From CAWGHZ01 sp963775315 (GTDB lineage: Bacteria; Pseudomonadota; Alphaproteobacteria; MPNO01; DASWLB01): a stretch of DNA of 64,000 nt. A program made the position numbers and the translations under genes. Shown in pieces: positions 17,113 through 25,913 of the stretch (its first letter is position 1; each line of letters begins with the position of its first letter). The stretch covers positions 1-64,000 of the forward strand of contig CAVZIN010000007.1 in assembly GCA_963775315.1 (NCBI GenBank), given 5' to 3'. The notes under the pieces are model-generated. The model ran no database searches. It saw only the letters and a program-made list of their open reading frames with translations, and was not told the DNA's origin.

Positions 17113-17511
17113 TCAGGCGCTCTGGGCGGCGCCGGTCTCGGAGGCCAGCGCGACGAGGACGCGTTCGAGATCCTCGCGCCGATAGGGCTTGGCCAAATAG
17201 CGCACGCGCGGATCGCGCCCTGGCTCCATCGCGTCCGACAGCGTCCGCCCCGAGGCGAACACGACCGCGAGTTCGGGGCGGGCCTTCCGCGCCATGCGCG
17301 CGAGTTCGTGCCCGTTCATGTCGGCGAGCCCGATATCGGCCAGCATCACGTCGATTGGCCCCGGCCCGTCCAGATGGGCCAGCGCCTGGCGCGCGTCGGC
17401 GGCGGCGAGGCCTTCGTGGCCCATGTCCTCGAGAATATCCATGACCGAGAGTCGCAGAAGAACCTCATCCTCGACGACCAGGATGCGTAGCTTCAGACCG
17501 GTGCTCCACAT
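17113..17511 (-). CDS. Single-domain response regulator (CheY-like)
   Basis: This 132-residue stand-alone receiver keeps the acidic pocket (VVEDEVLLRL), phospho-acceptor Asp (DVMLADIGLADMNG), the Ser/Thr switch (VVFASG) and Lys (YLAKPYRREDL). The start is ATG 17511. It is convergent with pobA and divergent from the kinase gene at 17630, which may be its partner. A longer frame upstream overlaps the kinase gene antisense and is spurious. Confidence 0.85.
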   Translation of the reverse strand: MWSTGLKLRILVVEDEVLLRLSVMDILEDMGHEGLAAADARQALAHLDGPGPIDVMLADIGLADMNGHELARMARKARPELAVVFASGRTLSDAMEPGRDPRVRYLAKPYRREDLERVLVALASETGAAQSA

Positions 17512-17629
17512 GATGACCCCACTGCACGAACCCCGCCAGCGAACCCGATAAAGCTTGCAATCCGCTGGCTTGTGGCATCTTGTTCGAGTGCACGCACGAC
17601 AGCAATCCGTAACATTCCGTACAGTCGAA

Positions 17630-18742
17630 ATGCGCGCCTCCATCTTCTGCGTGAGCAAAGACCGGTCGGTGCGCGAGGCGCTCCGCGCCATTGCGCCGGC
17701 CTGCGGCGCGGCCCTCCGGATGTTCGCGACCCCCGACGAATTCGTCGCCCACCACCCCGCGATCTCGGGTGGCGCGCCGGCCGAATGTCTGGTCGCCGAC
17801 GCCGATGCGGCGGGCGCCCGCTTCGCCGCCGCGCTCAGGGCCGGTGGCGTCAAGATGCCAGTGGTGCTGATCGTCACCGGCGACGCCGACCCGCGTGCGG
17901 CGCTCGGCGCGCTCGGCCACGGCGGCTGGGCGGTGGTCGAGGCGCCGGTCACGGCCGACGCGCTCGAAGCGGCGATCCGCCGCGCGCTCGATTACGACCG
18001 CTGGCGGCGCGAGGAATCGCGGGTACGGGCGCTGCGCGCGCGCGCGGTCAAGCTTTCCGACGACCTGCGCAAGGCAAGCGCGGTGGAGTTGACCGCCCAA
18101 CTGCTGCACGAACTCAGCCAGCCGTTGACGGCGATCAATGCCTGGGCCGGGGTCGGGCTCAACCAGGCGAGGGCCGGGGCATCCGGCGCGGCGCTCGCCG
18201 AGCCGCTCGAGCTTCTGGCGCGCGAATCGCGCCGGGCGACCGAGATCCTCCGTGCGTTCCGAGCATTGTCGCGACGGCTCGAACCGGAGATCGGCCCGAT
18301 CGACCTCAACGCCGCCCTCGTCTCCGTCGCCGAGCTGGTCGAAGGCGAGGCGGGCGCGGCCGGAATCGACGTGCGGCTCATGCTGGCGCCCAACCTGCCC
18401 GCGGCGACCGGCGACGCGGCCCTGGTCGAGCTTTGCATCTTCATCCTGTGCCGCAACGCCCTCGATGCCCTGATCGAGCGGCCGGTCGGGCGCAAGGAGA
18501 TCGCGCTCCGCTCTGCCGCGCGGGGGGAGGAGCTTGTCGCCACGGTGAGCGACACGGGTCCGGGTCTGGACGAAGCCATGCTCGACAGGCTATTCAAACC
18601 GTTGGCGAGTCCGAAGACAAATCGCGTAGGGATCGGGCTTGCGGTCTGTCGTACGATGCTCGAGGCGCTCGGGGGGCGCCTCTGGCTCGAGTCGAACACG
18701 CCGGACGGTGCGAGCTTTGCACTCGCGCTGCCGCGGGGCTGA
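17630..18742 (+). CDS. Soluble histidine kinase with degenerate N-terminal receiver
   Basis: The 370-residue protein has no membrane segment. Residues 1-120 look like a receiver domain whose conserved Lys is replaced (VVEAPVT), so it is probably a pseudoreceiver. The kinase core has His160 in the FixL/DctB-style H-box (LLHELSQPLTAINAW), and HATPase motifs NALDAL, VSDTGPG and RVGIGLAVC. The chosen start is ATG 17630 (MRASIFCVSKD); a GTG-type start at 17555 would overlap the divergent promoter region. It is followed 11 bp later by a FixJ-like regulator, so the two are a likely cognate pair. Confidence 0.82.
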   Translation: MRASIFCVSKDRSVREALRAIAPACGAALRMFATPDEFVAHHPAISGGAPAECLVADADAAGARFAAALRAGGVKMPVVLIVTGDADPRAALGALGHGGWAVVEAPVTADALEAAIRRALDYDRWRREESRVRALRARAVKLSDDLRKASAVELTAQLLHELSQPLTAINAWAGVGLNQARAGASGAALAEPLELLARESRRATEILRAFRALSRRLEPEIGPIDLNAALVSVAELVEGEAGAAGIDVRLMLAPNLPAATGDAALVELCIFILCRNALDALIERPVGRKEIALRSAARGEELVATVSDTGPGLDEAMLDRLFKPLASPKTNRVGIGLAVCRTMLEALGGRLWLESNTPDGASFALALPRG

Positions 18743-18753
18743 CGGAGACGAGG

Positions 18754-19377
18754 ATGGCAACCGAGGGGGAAAACAAGAAGCCCCGCATCAGCATCGTCGA
18801 CGACGACCGCTCGGTTCGCGAATCGCTCGGCGCGATGCTACGTACCGCGGGCTACGACAACACCTCGTTCGCGAGCGCCAAGGATTTCCTTGCCGCGCTC
18901 GACGGCGGGGCGGCGCCCGACTGCTTCATCTGCGACGTGCGCCTGCCCGAGGTGAACGGGCTCGACCTCCTCAAGATGCTGGCGGAGCGCGGCACCTCGA
19001 TCCCGGTCATCATGATCACCGGCCATGGCGACGTGCCGATGGCGGTGACGGCGATGAAGACCGGCGCGGCCGACTTCATCGAAAAGCCGTTCTCGCCGGA
19101 CGAGATTCTGCGCGCCGTTTCCTCGGCGCTCGACCGCCGTACCGGGCGGGGCAAGGGCCAGCCCTCGCCCGAGCTCCTGTCGCGCTACGAGGCGCTGACG
19201 CCGCGTGAGCGCGAGACCTTGGCGCTGATCGTCGAGGGCCACACCAACAAGTCGGCGGCGCAGGCGCTCTCGATCAGTGCTCGGACGGTCGAGGTGTATC
19301 GCGCCCGCATCATGGAAAAGCTGGGCGCCCAGTCGCTCGCCGAACTGGTTCACATGACCATCGAGCTCGATCTGTGA
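18754..19377 (+). CDS. FixJ/TtrR-type response regulator with LuxR HTH
   Basis: The 207-residue product has a receiver (SIVDDDRSVRESL, CDVRLPEVNGLDLL, MITGHGDVPMAV, FIEKPF) joined to a LuxR-type helix-turn-helix (LTPRERETLALIVEG, RTVEVYRARIMEKLGAQSLA). Such proteins activate transcription when phosphorylated by a FixL/DctB-type kinase, here probably the one just upstream. The stop overlaps the start of the next gene by four bases. Targets are not evident; adjacency to pobA is suggestive only. Confidence 0.9.
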   Translation: MATEGENKKPRISIVDDDRSVRESLGAMLRTAGYDNTSFASAKDFLAALDGGAAPDCFICDVRLPEVNGLDLLKMLAERGTSIPVIMITGHGDVPMAVTAMKTGAADFIEKPFSPDEILRAVSSALDRRTGRGKGQPSPELLSRYEALTPRERETLALIVEGHTNKSAAQALSISARTVEVYRARIMEKLGAQSLAELVHMTIELDL

Positions 19378-19739
19378 GCGAAGCCGGCGCCAACGCCGCC
19401 CTGCTGATCGTCGAGGACGAGGCGATGATCGCCATGTTCCTCGAGCAGGAGGCGGAGCGCGCCGGCTACCGCCTGCTGCCGACCCAGGGCAATGTGGCCG
19501 ACGCCCTGCGCGCCGTCGAGGCCTCGCCGCCCGACGTCGCGATCCTCGACATGCACCTTTGCGGGGAGGCCGCCTATCCGGTCGCCGACGCGCTGATGGC
19601 ATTGGGCGTGCCGTTCGTGTTCACCTCGGGGCGCGAGGCGATCCTGCCGCCCCGCTATCGCGGCGTGCCCTGCGTTTCGAAGCCGTTCGCGTTCGACGAC
19701 GTCATGGGCGCGCTCGCACGCGCCAAGGACGGCCGGTAG
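19374..19739 (+). CDS. Single-domain response regulator
   Basis: This 121-residue receiver starts at a GTG (GTGA overlap with the preceding stop). The acidic pair (IVEDEAM), phospho-acceptor Asp (VAILDMHLCGEAAYP), switch residue (VFTSG) and Lys (VSKPFAFDDV) are all present. With no output domain it probably acts as a phosphate sink or relay for the kinase encoded two genes upstream. Confidence 0.85.
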   Translation: MSEAGANAALLIVEDEAMIAMFLEQEAERAGYRLLPTQGNVADALRAVEASPPDVAILDMHLCGEAAYPVADALMALGVPFVFTSGREAILPPRYRGVPCVSKPFAFDDVMGALARAKDGR

Positions 19740-19770
19740 GCGCCAGCGGCGCCGCCCGCGCGGGCGGCGC

Positions 19771-19932
19771 TCAGAAATCGATGCAGCGGCCGTTCTTTTC
19801 CCAGTCGCCGTAGCGCGTGGGATCGGGGCCGCCGCGCCCGCCGATCTCCTTCGGCTTGGGCGCGGTCTCGGCCGGGGCGGGCGGCGCGTTTTCCTTGCCG
19901 GCCTTGGGTGTCTTTTTCGGATCGTCGACCAT
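19771..19932 (-). CDS. DUF1674/SDHAF4-like succinate dehydrogenase assembly factor
   Basis: The 53-residue protein ends in the signature EIGGRGGPDPTRYGDWEKNG followed by RCIDF, shared with mitochondrial SDHAF4, which helps load FAD-bound SdhA into complex II. The N-terminal half is Lys/Pro/Ala-rich and disordered. ATG 19932 gives MVDDPKKTPK; the frame reads further upstream but without resemblance to the family. It is divergent from the helicase gene. Confidence 0.9.
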   Translation of the reverse strand: MVDDPKKTPKAGKENAPPAPAETAPKPKEIGGRGGPDPTRYGDWEKNGRCIDF

Positions 19933-19997
19933 GCCTCCAATATGGTGCCGAATCGCGACACGCGCCAGCGTCGAGCGGCCCGCGCTATAGTCGCGCG

Positions 19998-22748
19998 ATG
20001 GAGCCGGCGCCGACCGTCCTCGCCACATCCCGCATCGAGCCGCCCACGCTGGTCGTCGGCGCGGCCACGGCCGTCATTGCCGTCCCCGGCCGGGGACCGC
20101 AGGAGATGCCGCTCGCCGAGGCGGCGCGCGCGGGCGCGGCCGGCCCGTCGCCCGTCGTCTGCCATGCGCCGCGCGTGGCGCGCCGGCTCGGCACCGGGCC
20201 GTTTCCCGCGTTGGATGCGCTCGAGCTGTTCGCCTTCGTGCGCCCGGCGAAATTCTGCCTGCCGACGGTCTCCGGCCTCGCCCGCGCCACCGGTCTCGCC
20301 CGGCCCGGCGGGCTCGCCGACGAGGCGGCGGCGCTTTCCGAGGCGGTCGCGGTGCTGATCGACGAGCTTGCCGGGCTCGACGGGGTGGCGCGCGACCGGG
20401 CGCTTGCCATCGCCGAGGCGATGACGCGCGGCGGCTGGCGCTGGGGCGGCCGGGTTCTGGCGGCGCTCGGCGGCGGCAATCCTTCGGGCGCGCCCGAGCC
20501 GCGCGCGGTCGCGGTGTGGCGCACCCTGCCGGAATGGCAGGACACGGCGCCCGAGCCCGCGCCCGGCAATCTGCCGGTCGATCCCGCCGCCGCGGTCGCG
20601 CGGCTGGTCAAGCTGGCTGGGCCGGGCGCGGAATCGCGTCCGCAGCAGAAACATTACGCGCGAGAGGTGGCGCGGGCCTTCGCCCCCGTCGATCAGGAGG
20701 GCGAGCCGCAGGTGGTGATCGCCGAGGCCGGCACCGGCGTCGGCAAGACCCTCGGCTACATCGCGCCGGCGAGCCTGTGGGCGGAGACGAACCACGGGGC
20801 GGTCTGGATCTCGACCTACACCCGGAATTTGCAGCGTCAGATCGACGGCGAGATGGAGCGGCTGTTCCCCGACCCGGTCGAGAAGGCACGGCGGGTGGTC
20901 ATTCGCAAGGGGCGCGAGAATTATCTTTGCCTGCTGAACTTCGAGGAGGCGGCGTCGCGCATCGCCATGGACGCCGGTGCCGCGGTCGCGGCCGGGCTAA
21001 TCGCGCGCTGGGCGCGGGCGACCCGCGACGGCGACATGGCGGGCGGCGATTTCCCGGCCTGGCTGGTCGATCTGCTCGGCGCGGGCCGCACGATTGGCCT
21101 CACGGACCGGCGCGGGGAATGCATCTACGCCGCCTGCGACCACTACCGCCGCTGCTTCATCGAGCGCACGGTGCGCCGCGCGCGCCGAGCCGAGTTGGTG
21201 ATCGCGAACCATGCGCTGGTGATGGCGCAGGCGGCGCTCGGCGGGCTCGACGATTCCAGCGTGCCGACGCGCCTCGTGTTCGACGAGGGCCATCACCTGT
21301 TCGACGCCGCCGACAGCGCCTTCTCCGCCGCGCTGACCGGGCGCGAGGCGGCCGAGCTGCGTCGCTGGCTGCTCGGGCCGGAGGAGGGGCGTCGGCGGCG
21401 CGCCCGCGGCCTCGCCCAGCGCATCGAGGACCTCGCCGCGCTCGACGAGACGGTGGAGCGGGCGCTCGCCGACACGCTGGAGGGCGCGCGCGCCCTGCCG
21501 GCGCCGGGCTGGGCGGGCCGCCTAACCGGCCAGCCGCGCGGCCCGGCGGAACGCTTCCTCGCCTACGTGAACCGCCAGGTGATGGCGCGGGCGCACGGTC
21601 CCGATTCCGGCTACGACCTCGAGACGGAGACGAACCCGGCCATTCCCGGGCTGCTCGAAGCGGCGGACGAGCTTGCCGACGCGCTCGGCCGGCTCGCCCG
21701 GCCGCTGCGGACTCTGGGCGCGCGTCTTGCCGCGCTGCTCGACGAGCGGGCGAGCGAGTTCGACACGCCGACGCGCCAGCGCATCGAGGCGGTGTGCCGC
21801 GGCATCGCGCGGCGTGCCGATGGCGAGCTTGCCGGCTGGACCGCGATGCTCGACGCCCTGCAGGAAGGCGTGCCGCCCGAATTCGTCGACTGGTTCGCCA
21901 TCGAGCGCGGCGGCGCGGCGAGCGCCGACGTCGGCATGTACCGCCACTGGGTGGACCCGATGATCCCGTTCGCTCGCGCCGTGGTCCAGTCGGCGCACGG
22001 GGTGGTCGTCACCTCGGCGACGTTGCGCGACGCGACCGGCGACGAGGACGCGAACTGGCGCGCCGCCGAGGCGCGCTCCGGCGCACGGCATCTGCCGGCC
22101 GGCGCCGCCCACGCCGCCATCGCCTCGCCGTTCGACTATGCCGCGCGCACGCGGGTGCTGGTCGTCACCGATATCGCGCGCGACGATCCGGCCCAGACCG
22201 CCGCCGCCTTCCGCGAGCTGTTCGTGGCGGCGGGGGGCGGGGGGCTCGGGCTGTTCACCGCCATCGCGCGGCTCCGCGCCGTGCACGGGCGCATCGCGCC
22301 GGCGCTCGACCAGGCCGGCATCCCGCTCTACGCCCAGCACGTCGATCCGATGGACACTTCCACCCTGATCGACATCTTCCGGGCGGAGGAGCGCGCCTGC
22401 CTGCTCGGAACCGACGCGGTCAGGGACGGGGTGGACGTGCCCGGCCGGTCGCTCCGGTTGATCGTGTTCGACCGGGTGCCGTGGCCGCGCCCGTCCATCC
22501 TGCACCGGGCCCGCCGCGCGGCCTTCACCGAGACGCGCTACGACGACATGATCGCCCGGCTGCGGCTGAAACAGGCCTACGGACGGCTGATCCGCCGCGC
22601 CGACGACCAGGGCGTGTTCGTCATGCTGGATTCGCGCCTGCCGTCCCGCCTCGCCGGCGCCTTCCCGCCGGGCGTCGCGGTGATGCGGCTGGGACTCGCC
22701 GAGGCCATCGCCGAAATCCGCGCGTTTCTCGCCGCCAGCGACGCTTGA
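19998..22748 (+). CDS. DinG/Rad3-family ATP-dependent DNA helicase
   Basis: This 916-residue superfamily 2 helicase belongs to the XPD/DinG group that unwinds 5'-3' and resolves R-loops or other structures. Walker A is AEAGTGVGKTLGY, the DEAH-type box is VFDEGHHLFDAAD, and a cysteine cluster (CIYAACDHYRRC, with an upstream Cys in LCLLNF) is suited to bind the iron-sulfur cluster. Motifs V-VI are GTDAVRDGVDVPG and KQAYGRLIRRADDQG. The N-terminal 200 residues are a family-specific extension. ATG 19998 (MEPAPTVL) fits best. Confidence 0.87.
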   Translation: MEPAPTVLATSRIEPPTLVVGAATAVIAVPGRGPQEMPLAEAARAGAAGPSPVVCHAPRVARRLGTGPFPALDALELFAFVRPAKFCLPTVSGLARATGLARPGGLADEAAALSEAVAVLIDELAGLDGVARDRALAIAEAMTRGGWRWGGRVLAALGGGNPSGAPEPRAVAVWRTLPEWQDTAPEPAPGNLPVDPAAAVARLVKLAGPGAESRPQQKHYAREVARAFAPVDQEGEPQVVIAEAGTGVGKTLGYIAPASLWAETNHGAVWISTYTRNLQRQIDGEMERLFPDPVEKARRVVIRKGRENYLCLLNFEEAASRIAMDAGAAVAAGLIARWARATRDGDMAGGDFPAWLVDLLGAGRTIGLTDRRGECIYAACDHYRRCFIERTVRRARRAELVIANHALVMAQAALGGLDDSSVPTRLVFDEGHHLFDAADSAFSAALTGREAAELRRWLLGPEEGRRRRARGLAQRIEDLAALDETVERALADTLEGARALPAPGWAGRLTGQPRGPAERFLAYVNRQVMARAHGPDSGYDLETETNPAIPGLLEAADELADALGRLARPLRTLGARLAALLDERASEFDTPTRQRIEAVCRGIARRADGELAGWTAMLDALQEGVPPEFVDWFAIERGGAASADVGMYRHWVDPMIPFARAVVQSAHGVVVTSATLRDATGDEDANWRAAEARSGARHLPAGAAHAAIASPFDYAARTRVLVVTDIARDDPAQTAAAFRELFVAAGGGGLGLFTAIARLRAVHGRIAPALDQAGIPLYAQHVDPMDTSTLIDIFRAEERACLLGTDAVRDGVDVPGRSLRLIVFDRVPWPRPSILHRARRAAFTETRYDDMIARLRLKQAYGRLIRRADDQGVFVMLDSRLPSRLAGAFPPGVAVMRLGLAEAIAEIRAFLAASDA

Positions 22749-22830
22749 GCGCATGGCAGGGCCGACACTTCGTCCTTGACGCGGCACCGCCTTCCCGGCT
22801 TATGGGGCCGGCAACGCCCTTGAGGACCCG

Positions 22831-23235
22831 ATGATCAACCACCACGACGCGCTGATCTACACCATGGTTCTGGCCTCGGCGGCCGATAGCGACATGAGCA
22901 ATTCCGAGCTCCACCGCATCGGCGAGACGGTGCGCGACCTGCCGGTGTTCCGCGACTACGACCCGGAGCGGCTGACGCGCACGGCGGCCGAATGCGCCGA
23001 GGTGCTGGACGACGCCAAGGGGCTCGACAACGCGCTCGAGCTGATCCGCGACGCGCTGCCGGCGAAGCTCCGCGAGACGGCCTATGCGCTCGCCTGCGAC
23101 GTGATCGCCGCGGACGGCCGCGCCGGCCAGGAGGAGCTGCGCCTTCTCGAGATGATCCGCGACCGGCTGGAACTCGACCGGCTGGTCGCCGCCGCCATCG
23201 AGCGCGGCGCCCGCGCGCGGCACCTGACGGCTTGA
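22831..23235 (+). CDS. TerB-family protein
   Basis: The 134-residue all-helical protein matches the tellurite-resistance TerB fold (DALIYTMVLASAADSDMSNS, then ALACDVIAADGRAGQEELRL). Two acidic turns (ADSDMSNSE and AADGRAGQEE) are the usual metal-binding sites of the family. Cellular role is uncertain; such proteins are often stand-alone stress proteins and not part of a ter operon. None of the other ter genes is present. Confidence 0.85.
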   Translation: MINHHDALIYTMVLASAADSDMSNSELHRIGETVRDLPVFRDYDPERLTRTAAECAEVLDDAKGLDNALELIRDALPAKLRETAYALACDVIAADGRAGQEELRLLEMIRDRLELDRLVAAAIERGARARHLTA

Positions 23236-23272
23236 GGCGCGCGCCCTTGCCGGCGGCGGGCTGACTCGCTCG

Positions 23273-23300
23273 CCTGCCCTCCCTCGATGGGGGAGGCAGG
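23273..23300. repeat. CT-rich/GA-rich intergenic hairpin
   Basis: CCTGCCCTCCC and GGGAGGCAGG pair almost perfectly around a short TCGATG-type loop in the gap between the TerB gene and ctaA. It resembles the intergenic elements at 31571 and 42443 in its CCCTCCC/GGGAGGG core. No T run follows. Confidence 0.4.
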
Positions 23301-23343
23301 GAAGGGGTAGTGCGCCCGGATTTCGCCGGATGGAACGAACGCA

Positions 23344-24420
23344 ATGACGGGAACCTCCGCCGCGCAGAAGCTCAATCTCACCGTCCCCGCCGACCGCACG
23401 GACGGGGCGGTGCGCATGTGGCTCGGAATCGTCTGCGCCATGATCTTCGTGATGGTGGTGCTAGGCGGGGTGACGCGGCTTACCGATTCCGGCCTTTCCA
23501 TCGTCGACTGGGCGCCGGTGAAGGGCGCGCTGCCGCCCTTGTCGCACGCCGAGTGGCAGGCGCTGTTCGATGCCTACAAGCAGTCGCCCCAGTTCCGCGA
23601 CACCAACTTCTGGATGAAGCTCGGCGACTTCCAGGCGATCTATTGGATGGAGTATGTCCACCGGCTGTGGGGCCGGCTGATTGGGCTCGCCTTCGCGCTG
23701 CCGCTCGTCTGGTTCGCCGTGCGCGGGCGACTGCGCGGCCGGCTCGCGGTGCAGCTCGCCGTCGCTTTGCTGCTCGGCGCCGCGCAGGGCGCGCTCGGCT
23801 GGTACATGGTGGCGTCCGGCCTGGTGGAGCGTCCGTCGGTGAGCCACTACCGCCTCGCCGCGCATTTGATGCTGGCGGTCGCGATCTATGGTTGGCTGCT
23901 CTGGATCTGGCTCGACCTTGCGCCGGGGCGGGTGAGGGCAGTCGCTCCCGCCAGGGGCCGTGGCTTCGCGGTGCTGCTGCTCTGCTGGATCGCGGTCACG
24001 ATGAGCTGGGGCGCGTTCACCGCGGGGCTGCATGCCGGGCAGGCGTACAACACCTTCCCGTCGATGGGTGGCTACGTCGTGCCGCCGGTCGCGTTCACCC
24101 TGAAACCGTTCCTGTTGAACCTGGTCGCCAACCCGGCGGCGGTGCAGTTCGTCCACCGCTGCCTCGCCTTGTCGTTCGTCGCACTGGCGCCCGGTTTCTG
24201 GGCGTGGTCGCGGCGCCGCGACTTGCCGCGCGAGGGGCGTGCCGCCATCGCCTCGCTCGGCGGCATGTCGCTGGTCCAGGCCTCGCTCGGGGTCGCCACG
24301 CTGCTCACGGTGGTGGCGGTGCCGGTCGCCGCCACCCACCAGGCGGGAGCGCTGGTCACCTTCTCGCTGGCGGTGTGGTGCGTGCACGCCCTTTCGCGGC
24401 CCGCGGCGCGCGCCCGGTAA
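23344..24420 (+). CDS. ctaA: Heme A synthase (CtaA/Cox15)
   Basis: CtaA converts heme O to heme A for aa3-type cytochrome oxidases in the inner membrane. The 358-residue protein has eight hydrophobic helices and the conserved heme-ligand and substrate motifs: GGVTRLTDSGLSIVDW, EYVHRLWGR, YRLAAHLMLA, VQFVHRCLAL and VAATHQAGA. The length is that of the alphaproteobacterial/mitochondrial class. Its 3' end overlaps the convergent MFS gene by 65 bp. ctaB and oxidase genes are not in the window. Confidence 0.93.
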   Translation: MTGTSAAQKLNLTVPADRTDGAVRMWLGIVCAMIFVMVVLGGVTRLTDSGLSIVDWAPVKGALPPLSHAEWQALFDAYKQSPQFRDTNFWMKLGDFQAIYWMEYVHRLWGRLIGLAFALPLVWFAVRGRLRGRLAVQLAVALLLGAAQGALGWYMVASGLVERPSVSHYRLAAHLMLAVAIYGWLLWIWLDLAPGRVRAVAPARGRGFAVLLLCWIAVTMSWGAFTAGLHAGQAYNTFPSMGGYVVPPVAFTLKPFLLNLVANPAAVQFVHRCLALSFVALAPGFWAWSRRRDLPREGRAAIASLGGMSLVQASLGVATLLTVVAVPVAATHQAGALVTFSLAVWCVHALSRPAARAR

Positions 24421-25909
24421 TCGAGACGTCGCGGGTCAGCCGCGTCACCACGACGACCGCGGCCGCCACGACCGCCACCGCCAGGAAGCCCCGCTGCAGC
24501 GCGACGTCGAGCCCGCGTCCGGCCGCCAGCGTGTTGTGCACGATGGTGCCGACGACCGCGACGCCGAACATCTGGCCGACCGCACGGACGTAGCCGATCG
24601 CGTTGGTGCCGATGCCCATGGCGCTGCGCGGCAGGACGGCCTGGATCACGGTCATGGTGATCGGGAAGAACACGCCGAGGCCTAGCCCGGCGCCGCCCAT
24701 GATCAGCGCCACCTGCCAGTCGGGCGTGGTCGCGTCGAACCGGGTCATCCGGGCGACGCACACGAGCATCAGCACGCCCGACCAGCTTGCCAGCCGGCGG
24801 AATTTGCCGAGCCGTGCCATCAGGAAGCCGCTCGCCGACGCGCCGAGGGTCGAGGTAACGGTGAGCGGAAGGATGGCGAAGCCCGAGCCCGAGGCGCTCC
24901 ACCCCGCGACGCGCTGGAGGTAGAGCGGCAGGTAGATCACCAGGGCGAGCAGGATCAGCCCGGTGAGGAAGGCGAGGGCGGCGACCGCGCCGTAAACGCG
25001 CTCGCCCAACAGCCCGAGCGGCAGGACGGGTTCGGCCGAGGTGCGACGCTCGTGGGCGAAGAACGCGCCGAACAGCGCCACCGAGCCGGCGAGCCCCGCG
25101 ATCACCCGCGCCGATTCCCAGCCGGCGGCGTCCTCCGACACCCAGGTGAGCGCCAGCATGACGGCGACGGTCGCGGCGAGGCTCAGCACCGCGCCCACGC
25201 TGTCGACGCGGCGCACCGCCGCCCAGCCGGTCTCGCGCGTCACCCGCTCCGACAGATCGTGCGGCATCCAGCCCCACACCAGCACGAGCCCGACGAGGCC
25301 GATCGGCAGGTTGATGTAGAACACCCAGCGCCAGCGCGTGGCGTCGGTGACGAAGCCGGCGAGCAGCGGACCGTGGTCGGCGAGCCAGCCGCCGAGGGTC
25401 GGTCCGGCGACGCTCGCGAAGCCGTAGACGGCGCCGAACAGCCCCTGCCAGCGCGCCCGCTCGTGGCGCGGAAAGATGTCGGCGATCACCGTGAACACCA
25501 GGATGATCCCGATGCCGGCGGCAAGCCCCTGCACCGCGCGGAAGGCGATCAGCTGGCCCATGGTCGAGGCGTCGCCGCACGCGGCGGAGCCCGCGAGGAA
25601 GGCGATGGTGCCGCCGATCAGGAATCCCTTGCGGCCGAACTGGTCCGAGAGTCGCCCGGCGACAGGCAGCAGGGCGGTCGCCCCCAGCAAATAGGCCGTC
25701 ACCACCCAGGCGTACTGCTCGAACCCGTGAAGCGAGGAGACGATCTTGGGCATCGCCGTGCCGACGATCGTCTGGTCGAGCGCCGGCAGCAGCAGGGTGA
25801 GCATCAGCCCGGTCAGCGTGCAGGCGAGATCGGTGCCGTGCAGCCGGCGGACGTGCTCGGGCTCGTAGGGCGCCGTCTCGGACGGCGGGACATGGGCGGT
25901 ATCGGGCAT
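24356..25909 (-). CDS. DHA2-family (14-TMS) MFS drug efflux transporter
   Basis: The 517-residue proton-coupled exporter has the DHA2 signatures: LLPALDQTIVGTAMPKI in helix 1, GRLSDQFGRKG (motif A) and GPTLGGWLAD (motif C), and enough hydrophobic stretches for 14 helices. The C-terminal tail is Arg/Ala/Pro-rich and its last 65 bp overlap ctaA antisense. It lies 4 bp downstream of a PadR regulator gene in the same operon, suggesting substrate-inducible multidrug export. Confidence 0.9.
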   Translation of the reverse strand: MPDTAHVPPSETAPYEPEHVRRLHGTDLACTLTGLMLTLLLPALDQTIVGTAMPKIVSSLHGFEQYAWVVTAYLLGATALLPVAGRLSDQFGRKGFLIGGTIAFLAGSAACGDASTMGQLIAFRAVQGLAAGIGIILVFTVIADIFPRHERARWQGLFGAVYGFASVAGPTLGGWLADHGPLLAGFVTDATRWRWVFYINLPIGLVGLVLVWGWMPHDLSERVTRETGWAAVRRVDSVGAVLSLAATVAVMLALTWVSEDAAGWESARVIAGLAGSVALFGAFFAHERRTSAEPVLPLGLLGERVYGAVAALAFLTGLILLALVIYLPLYLQRVAGWSASGSGFAILPLTVTSTLGASASGFLMARLGKFRRLASWSGVLMLVCVARMTRFDATTPDWQVALIMGGAGLGLGVFFPITMTVIQAVLPRSAMGIGTNAIGYVRAVGQMFGVAVVGTIVHNTLAAGRGLDVALQRGFLAVAVVAAAVVVVTRLTRDVSITGRAPRAAKGRARTTPPARR

Positions 25910-25913
25910 GCGA

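Noticed and set aside
22831..23235. Tellurite-resistance operon
   Set aside because: Only a lone TerB-fold gene is present; none of the other ter genes accompanies it.
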